A stretch of 36,147 nucleotides of DNA from Bacteroidota bacterium (lineage in GTDB: Bacteria > Bacteroidota > Bacteroidia > Palsa-965): NCBI GenBank assembly GCA_020402865.1, contig JADBYT010000022.1, positions 1-36,147 of the forward strand, given 5' to 3'. Shown here piece after piece: positions 30,919-36,147 of this stretch. Under the pieces are notes generated by a model. The model had not been told where the DNA came from, did not search any database, and saw nothing but the letters and a program-made list of their open reading frames with translations. The position numbers and the translations under genes were made by a program. Within the stretch, counting starts at the first letter, position 1. Each line of letters starts with the position of its first letter.

Positions 30919-31249
30919 TTGTATCGCTGCATTAAAACAGGTAAATATCCGGTTAATTCGAGCGGGAGTAATTAACCGCCACCATAAATTTCACCACACT
31001 GATAAATGAACTCAACATATTGAAACAGATAGCTCCGGTTATCATCAACTCATTTGCTACCCGGAAAAGATCGTGCAATACAACTACGCCGTAAAGCAGC
31101 TAAAAACAATAAATGTAGTTATTGAATTTCAGGCCGGTTGCCAAATTATTGTATTTAGTACACAAGAATAAACTACACAAACAGGCTATTTAAAATATTA
31201 ATTTGTATATTGATTTTCCCAATCAACTAATACAATTCTTCGTCAAACT
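30919..31249. other. AT-rich divergent intergenic region
   Basis: About 330 bases between the divergent lemA and YCF48-like genes. No gene, repeat or exact TAnnTTTG element is seen. There is a short inverted repeat TTGATT/AATCAA (31210-31226) 24 bases before the plus-strand start. Confidence 0.4.
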
Positions 31250-32434
31250 ATGTATCGATTACTCTTTTTACTGTTTCTTGCTCTTTCGCAACCCTTAGCC
31301 GCCCAGTGGACAAACCTTAATTCAGGCACTACAAACTGGCTGCGCGATGTGGATTTTATTTCGGCCGACACGGGTTTTGTGGCCGGCTATTCAGGTACAA
31401 TTCTGAAAACTACAGACGGAGGCTCCAGCTGGACATCCTTATCCTCAAACACAACCAATAATCTTTTCGGTGTGTGCTTCATTTCATCGTCAACGGGTTG
31501 GGTATGCGGAAGCAACGGAACTATTTTAAAAACCACCAATGGCGGGCAAACATGGGTTTCGCAAACTTCGCCGCAATTAAGTACACTGCATGAATTGTTT
31601 TTTGTGGATTCACTCAACGGGTATATTGCCGGTGAAACTGGCACATGCCTGAAAACCACAAACGGCGGCGCTACATGGACAATTCTGAGTATTGCAACGG
31701 GCAATGGAAAAGTATCCGTATTCTTTAACAACATTGACACCGGCTACATTGCCGGCATCGGAACATTTGATGCTGTGATGAAAACAACCAATGCAGGAAC
31801 AAACTGGTCGAACATCTTTTACAACTATTTTGAGGAAATAAGCTCAATATACTTTACCGATGTGAATAACGGATTTGCCGTAAGCAGCGTAAACAATCTG
31901 GTATATAAAACCACAAACGGCGGCCTGACCTGGACAAACCAAACACCTTCGGGTAATGGGGGTTTGTATGCTGTAACCTTTCCCACACCGTCAAGCGGCT
32001 ATATTGTGGGTGGTTTTCCCGGCAACGGCAAAATTCTTAACACGAACAATGCCGGTAATACCTGGTCTGCCCAAACGTCTCCATCAACCGAGCCATTATT
32101 CGGTGTAAGTTTTGCTGACAGCCTCACAGGCTATGCGGTGGGAAGAAACGGAACAATTATTAAAACCACCAATGGCGGCGGTGTGGGCATGAACAACGAT
32201 CAATTGGCCTCGGCATGGAGCTTACAGCCCAATCCGGCTTCAACAATAATTCAGATACAAAGCGAGTACGCAATTTCTGAAGTAAATATTCTCGATGTGA
32301 GCGGGAAAACAATTATGCAAAACAGTTTCAACGCATCAATACTGGATATCAGCAATATTGCCGCTGGCGTGTATATCGTTGAAATTGTAACCGAAAAAGG
32401 GGTATCGCGCAAAAAAATTATTAAACAGGGATAA
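31250..32434 (+). CDS. T9SS-secreted YCF48/BNR-like repeat protein
   Basis: The 394-residue protein has a signal peptide (MYRLLFLLFLALSQPLAAQ). About six repeats of 40-45 residues follow, each with the pattern GxIxKTTNGGxxW near its end (GTILKTTDGGSSW, GTILKTTNGGQTW, TCLKTTNGGATW). These are YCF48-like beta-propeller blades. The last 75 residues form a type IX secretion C-terminal sorting domain (LQPNPASTIIQIQ, VNILDVSGKTI, DISNIAAGVYIVEI, KKIIKQG). It is exported across the outer membrane and probably displayed or released at the surface. Short blades such as these are common in surface proteins of gliding or polymer-degrading Bacteroidota; the ligand is unknown. Confidence 0.93.
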   Translation: MYRLLFLLFLALSQPLAAQWTNLNSGTTNWLRDVDFISADTGFVAGYSGTILKTTDGGSSWTSLSSNTTNNLFGVCFISSSTGWVCGSNGTILKTTNGGQTWVSQTSPQLSTLHELFFVDSLNGYIAGETGTCLKTTNGGATWTILSIATGNGKVSVFFNNIDTGYIAGIGTFDAVMKTTNAGTNWSNIFYNYFEEISSIYFTDVNNGFAVSSVNNLVYKTTNGGLTWTNQTPSGNGGLYAVTFPTPSSGYIVGGFPGNGKILNTNNAGNTWSAQTSPSTEPLFGVSFADSLTGYAVGRNGTIIKTTNGGGVGMNNDQLASAWSLQPNPASTIIQIQSEYAISEVNILDVSGKTIMQNSFNASILDISNIAAGVYIVEIVTEKGVSRKKIIKQG

Positions 32435-32602
32435 CCATGTTCTGACATCCGCATGACTGGTCAACTTCCTGTGCACGGATGATTATTCGTAGTGAATTAA
32501 CAGCATCAGATTTCAGAAATAATACTGCTATTGGAAAGCACCAGCGAAAGAAAAATGTAAATTGGCACAACCCAAACAAGTTGATTAACCATCCGCCCCG
32601 GC

Positions 32603-34003
32603 ATGAGCGGAGACCGAACCAAAAGCCCGAAAGTGCAGTTACTCAAAAAAATATACGATCATCTTTGCCGCAAAGCGTCTATCTACTTTTTTGCATTTCT
32701 GATTATCTTCACGTTCGATCGAGGCAACAGGTTTAAGGCTTTACCTGTTAATACAGACTTCGGTCAGTTCGAGTCGGATGTGGCCGAATACTACCTCTAT
32801 CTGCCCGTATTCTTTTACGGCACTCCCGAAGAAATCACGGCTAATTTTAAAGCAAACAAGCGTACTCTGGGCATGGCCATCATGTACACACCGGCTTTTC
32901 TTGTTGGCGATTTCATTGCCCGGCAAACCGGAGAAAAACTGAATGGCTACTCACCTCCGTATCAAAAAGCATTGCGCTGGGGAAGTATCATTATTGTGGC
33001 TGCCGGGCTTTGGTTTACCCGAAAAAGCCTGCGCATGTTTTTCAGCGAGCCGGTGGTGATGCTGACCTTGTTTGCAATTTTCTTTGGCTCAAATCTCTTC
33101 TATTACACCTATGGAACCGGCGAAATGCCACATAGTTATGAATTCTTCCTCTATGCGGTCTTTGTATATCTCTCCTTGCGTTTAATCCTTCATCACCAAA
33201 ACCGTAATTTGCTTTGGCTGGGTATTATCGGTGGAATGATCGTACTCATCCGGCCTACGGATTTTGTGATTTTGCTTTTTCCATTTTTATTCAAAATCAG
33301 CACCTGGACCGACTTCACATCAAGAATTAAGCTACTGACAAGCCGGCGGTTGCTGCTTCTTGGCTCAATCCTTCTTTTTGCAATTCCGCTGATACTGCAA
33401 ATGATGATTTGGAAAAAGTATATCGACAGCTACGTTTACTACAGCTACGGCAAGGAGCATTTCTTTTTCAACGATCCGCAAATAGCTAATTTCCTGTTCA
33501 GCTACCGCAAAGGCTGGCTGCTTTACACGCCCATCATGCTTTTCGCATTAACAGGAATTCTGCTTGCATGGAAACGACTGGTTGAGTTCAGATACTTCCT
33601 GATCATTTTCATGGTGCTTAATATCTACATCTTAAGCAGTTGGTGGGACTGGGGATTCGGCGGTTCATTCGGATGCCGGGCATTAATTGAAACGTATGCT
33701 GTGCTGGCTTTTTCAATGGCCGTATTTATCAACTGGTGCTTTACGCTCTTTTCCAAAAAGCTTGTACTTAAACTGGCCTTTCGAAGCGTGGTGCTTGTTT
33801 TACTTTACCTGTTAATCGAACTGAATCTTCTGCAAACCAAACAATATAAATACCTGATTATTCACTGGGGCGGTATGAATGAAAAAGCCTACAAGCATGT
33901 TTTCCTGAGAGAGAGACTTGAAAAAGGAGAACTCGAATACTACCACAACTACATTGTGAAAGAACCAGACCTGGAAAAAATGATAAGAGGGAAACGGGAT
34001 TAA
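32603..34003 (+). CDS. Polytopic membrane protein, GT-C glycosyltransferase-like
   Basis: The 466-residue protein has a short cytosolic N-terminus and about ten membrane helices. The first outer loop, after helix 1, is long and acidic (NTDFGQFESDVAEYYLYLP), as in GT-C enzymes that use lipid-linked sugar donors. Later motifs are GEMPHSYEFFLYAVFVYLS, VLIRPTDF and SSWWDWGFGGSFGCRALIE. Similar phrases occur in Bacteroidota membrane proteins annotated as glycosyltransferases or hypothetical. The C-terminal ~60 residues are soluble and charged. The catalytic function is inferred only from topology and the acidic loop. The gene is separated from its neighbours by 168 and 62 bases. Confidence 0.75.
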   Translation: MSGDRTKSPKVQLLKKIYDHLCRKASIYFFAFLIIFTFDRGNRFKALPVNTDFGQFESDVAEYYLYLPVFFYGTPEEITANFKANKRTLGMAIMYTPAFLVGDFIARQTGEKLNGYSPPYQKALRWGSIIIVAAGLWFTRKSLRMFFSEPVVMLTLFAIFFGSNLFYYTYGTGEMPHSYEFFLYAVFVYLSLRLILHHQNRNLLWLGIIGGMIVLIRPTDFVILLFPFLFKISTWTDFTSRIKLLTSRRLLLLGSILLFAIPLILQMMIWKKYIDSYVYYSYGKEHFFFNDPQIANFLFSYRKGWLLYTPIMLFALTGILLAWKRLVEFRYFLIIFMVLNIYILSSWWDWGFGGSFGCRALIETYAVLAFSMAVFINWCFTLFSKKLVLKLAFRSVVLVLLYLLIELNLLQTKQYKYLIIHWGGMNEKAYKHVFLRERLEKGELEYYHNYIVKEPDLEKMIRGKRD

Positions 34004-34065
34004 GTAGTGCTTCAATCAAATCACTGTACTTACTACAAAATAGTTTATAGCAAACTAAATCTGGT

Positions 34066-34995
34066 ATGCCTCATCTTAAAATTGCAATTGTAGGGATAGG
34101 AGGTGTGGGGGGATATTTTGGCGGATTACTAGCCCGGAAATATTACGGAAGCACACAAATTGAAATCTGTTTTCTTGCACGTGGCGCTCATCTGCAAGCC
34201 ATACAGCAAAACGGACTCTGTGTAATTAAGGGAGACACTTCGTTTACCGCATTTCCTGCTATAGCCACCCACAATGCTGCCGATATTGTGAATGCAAACA
34301 TGGTGGTTATCTGCACAAAAAGCTACGATCTGGAAAGCGTAATCGAACAGATAAAACCCTGCGTAAATAACGACACACTAATTTTGCCCTTGCTCAACGG
34401 AGTTAGCAGCGTAGAAAAGATAAAGCAGCATTTTCCTGAAAACACAGTACTTAAAGGCTGTGTATATATCGTATCGCGGCTTAAGCAGCCCGGAATAATT
34501 GAAAATTCGGGCAACATACAAAAACTGTTTTTCGAGCTAGCCGACGGACGCAGTGAAGCGTTAATGCAGTATGAAGCTGTGTTCCGGGAAGCTGGTATAG
34601 AAGCAAACTGCACTTCAGATATTTCTTCCGTAGTGTGGGAAAAGTTTGTCTTCCTTTCGCCCATTGCCACCATTACCTCCTGCTACAACAAATGTATCGG
34701 CGAGATACTGGCTGCCCCCGAAACAGAAGCAAGGCTTCATTTATTAATTAACGAAATTATCGGGCTGGCAAAAGCCAAAGGCATTCCTTTTGACGAAAAA
34801 ACCGGAGAAAAAACCTTTGGCAAAATCCGTTCACTTCCATTTGAATCCACCACTTCCATGCATACCGATTTCGTAAAGCATAAAACAAAGACAGAAATCG
34901 AAACATTAACCAACTATGTAATTGAAGAAGGCAAAAAGCATAATATACCCACACCAACCTATTTACAGATGTATGAGCAATTGATACGCCTTTAA
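34066..34995 (+). CDS. 2-dehydropantoate 2-reductase (ketopantoate reductase family)
   Basis: The 309-residue protein has an N-terminal NADP-binding Rossmann domain (IAIVGIGGVGGYFGG, about 6-20; RGAHLQAIQQNGL; VVICTKSYD with the typical Lys; LPLLNGV). A C-terminal helical domain follows. The catalytic Lys is in VVWEKFVFLSPIATITS, and the C-terminal Glu is in KTKTEIETL preceded by the SMHTDF motif (SS/SMxxD in the family). It reduces 2-dehydropantoate to pantoate for pantothenate/CoA synthesis, or acts as a related 2-hydroxyacid reductase. No pan genes are adjacent, so the substrate is not certain. Confidence 0.9.
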   Translation: MPHLKIAIVGIGGVGGYFGGLLARKYYGSTQIEICFLARGAHLQAIQQNGLCVIKGDTSFTAFPAIATHNAADIVNANMVVICTKSYDLESVIEQIKPCVNNDTLILPLLNGVSSVEKIKQHFPENTVLKGCVYIVSRLKQPGIIENSGNIQKLFFELADGRSEALMQYEAVFREAGIEANCTSDISSVVWEKFVFLSPIATITSCYNKCIGEILAAPETEARLHLLINEIIGLAKAKGIPFDEKTGEKTFGKIRSLPFESTTSMHTDFVKHKTKTEIETLTNYVIEEGKKHNIPTPTYLQMYEQLIRL

Positions 34996-35033
34996 GCAAA
35001 TCCCAAACGTAATTCCCCTAAACTGCAAAATAC

Positions 35034-35951
35034 ATGAATAAATTTATCGGGCTACTGACGTTTGTAATTCTCAGCACCGGCTTATATGCTCAACAATCAG
35101 AAAAGATTTATCTCAATAAAGCCGACTCCACACGTAATTGTTACACAGCAATTACGCCACCCAAACAGCCGTGGAAAGGATTGCTGGTGCTGCTGCCCGG
35201 TTTTGGCGAAGATGCAGAAAGAGTGATGCAGCAAACCAATTTGCCCAAAACAGCCGCACGCAACGGCTTGCTTACTGTTATTCCCACCTTGCAGGACGGC
35301 CCGCTTTCGTTTACTACCGACAGCATCAGCCAGCTTACATTGCAAACTATAATTGATCATGTGCACAGCAAGTACAAGATTGCAGGTCTTCCGTTTTACA
35401 TCGGAGGCTATTCAATGGGTGGCTCGGCGGCAATTATGTATGCTGAAAATGCCAGTAAAAAGCCTGCTGCTGTATTTGCCCTTGATCCGCCACTCGACTT
35501 TGAACATTTTTACAATGCGGCTGTACGCGATATTCGCATTTCAGTAAACCGGGCACCTCATTCAGAAAGTCAATACATGATAGACCGGCTTAAAGCAATT
35601 ACCGGCGGCACACCTGCCGATACGTTAAGTGCTTACCGGAAAATATCGCCTTACTCGTTTACCGATACAACCCAAACTGCAATCAAAAAATTAGTTCACG
35701 TACCGGTTCGTATATACGCAGAGGCTGATGTGCGCTGGTGGCTTGATGAGCGTGGCTTCGACCTCACCAATACAAACATTACCGAATGCTCGGCCATGAT
35801 AAACGAATTGCAGCGGCTGGGTAATACCAAAGCCGAATTGGTGGTAACGGTCAATAAAGGCTACCGTAAACCCGGAAACATCCGCCATCCGCACTCATGG
35901 AGTATTGCGGATAGCAATGAGCTTGTGAAATGGTTGCTTACGCACAACTAA
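35034..35951 (+). CDS. Secreted alpha/beta hydrolase
   Basis: The 305-residue product has a signal peptide (MNKFIGLLTFVILSTGLYAQ). An alpha/beta-hydrolase domain follows: LLVLLPGFGEDAERV (oxyanion region), nucleophile elbow GGYSMGGSA (Ser in GYSMGG), acidic candidate in RIYAEADVRWW, and a histidine in IRHPHSWSI close to the C-terminus. It is probably an exported esterase or carbohydrate esterase of the feruloyl/PHB-depolymerase-like type, but the substrate is not clear. It starts 38 bases after the reductase gene and may share its transcript. Confidence 0.88.
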   Translation: MNKFIGLLTFVILSTGLYAQQSEKIYLNKADSTRNCYTAITPPKQPWKGLLVLLPGFGEDAERVMQQTNLPKTAARNGLLTVIPTLQDGPLSFTTDSISQLTLQTIIDHVHSKYKIAGLPFYIGGYSMGGSAAIMYAENASKKPAAVFALDPPLDFEHFYNAAVRDIRISVNRAPHSESQYMIDRLKAITGGTPADTLSAYRKISPYSFTDTTQTAIKKLVHVPVRIYAEADVRWWLDERGFDLTNTNITECSAMINELQRLGNTKAELVVTVNKGYRKPGNIRHPHSWSIADSNELVKWLLTHN

Positions 35952-35955
35952 AAAA

Positions 35956-35997
35956 GCCCGGAACGTAACACGAAGAAGATGGCTTTACATTCCGGGC
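35956..35997 (-). terminator. Hairpin, terminator for the minus strand or bidirectional
   Basis: GCCCGGAA (35956-35963) pairs with TTCCGGGC (35990-35997), with an inner GTAA/TTAC. A run of A lies to its left (35951-35955), which reads as a T tract on the minus strand. No T tract follows on the plus strand, so it may end a minus-strand gene lying beyond the window as well as the hydrolase transcript. Confidence 0.5.
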
Positions 35998-36034
35998 CTG
36001 GCATTTAGAGGCTGTTTAAATTTTGTTTTTGAGA

Positions 36035-36142
36035 TTTGTTATGAGTGGATTTTTTCTCAGACAAGGCGCTTTTCGCAGGCGATACTTAGAGCGTATCGAC
36101 AAGAAATGCAACGCAGGATGGGGAAAAATTCACCATAACAAA
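36035..36142. repeat. Imperfect ~108-bp fold-back (inverted) element
   Basis: The left arm (36035-36059), starting TTTGTTATG and continuing GTGGATTTTTTCTCA, matches the reverse complement of the right arm (36119-36142) with few differences. The centre is a CGATAC-TTAGAGC-GTATCG hairpin (36080-36098). Both strands lack coding potential. The form suggests a small palindromic repeat or MITE-like element, cut close to the end of the window. Confidence 0.65.
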
Positions 36143-36147
36143 GCCGA

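Noticed and set aside
35956-36142. Insertion sequence end
   Set aside because: No transposase fragment is visible and the arms belong to one short fold-back unit. An IS lying beyond the window cannot be excluded.

Overview
This window looks like a piece of a Bacteroidota genome, probably an environmental or metagenome-assembled Flavobacteriia/Sphingobacteriia-like lineage. The evidence is repeated TAnnTTTG (-7) promoter elements of the Bacteroidota housekeeping sigma factor, near absence of Shine-Dalgarno sequences, a TonB-dependent receptor with an N-terminal carboxypeptidase-regulatory-like domain, a secreted protein with a type IX secretion C-terminal sorting domain, and the MerR/M23/AlaS and LemA/TPM gene sets often seen in this phylum. 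Bases 1-13 are the end of an Illumina adapter, so the contig edge is artificial and the first gene is truncated.

Layout. 0-2 kb: truncated polytopic membrane protein and an overlapping DUF1697 gene. 2-4.6 kb: a class III polyhydroxyalkanoate synthase operon (PhaE-like, PhaC) with its own promoter and terminator. 4.7-8 kb: secreted protein, alpha/beta hydrolase, methyltransferase, small secreted protein, with intergenic repeats. 8-11 kb: long non-coding leader, flotillin-like SPFH protein, tRNA-Leu(TAG). 11-14.3 kb (minus): TonB receptor, LOG-family protein and acylphosphatase, tightly packed. 14.3-15.2 kb: no credible protein gene, but two tandem copies of an apparently undescribed ~150-nt structured RNA. 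Each has its own promoter and intrinsic terminator, and base pairs covary between the copies. 15.2-16.5 kb (minus): M23 peptidase and MerR regulator. 16.8-22.2 kb: complete RND efflux operon (adaptor, pump, TolC). 22.3-25 kb (minus): lipoprotein with a membrane domain; five-helix histidine-rich cytochrome-b-like protein; ECF41-type sigma factor with an ECF41-like promoter in front of the cytochrome-like gene. 25.2-28 kb: alaS followed by a nested palindrome. 28.1-29 kb: an AT-rich secreted-protein gene with a one-base frameshift in a poly-A tract and, just upstream, the remnant of a paralogue. 29-30.9 kb (minus): LemA-TPM-TPM operon. 31.2-36 kb: T9SS-secreted YCF48-like protein, GT-C-like membrane protein, ketopantoate reductase, secreted alpha/beta hydrolase, then a ~108-bp fold-back repeat at the right edge.

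Working units: PhaE+PhaC form the PHA synthase; adaptor+pump+TolC form an envelope-spanning exporter; the ECF41 sigma factor and the cytochrome-like gene look like a sigma factor with its dedicated target; LemA and the two TPM proteins are a conserved envelope module. The strongest novelty candidate is the tandem RNA pair at 14.78-15.19 kb. Each copy shows two hairpin loops with the same GGGGUUAA sequence, giving four displays in about 400 bp.
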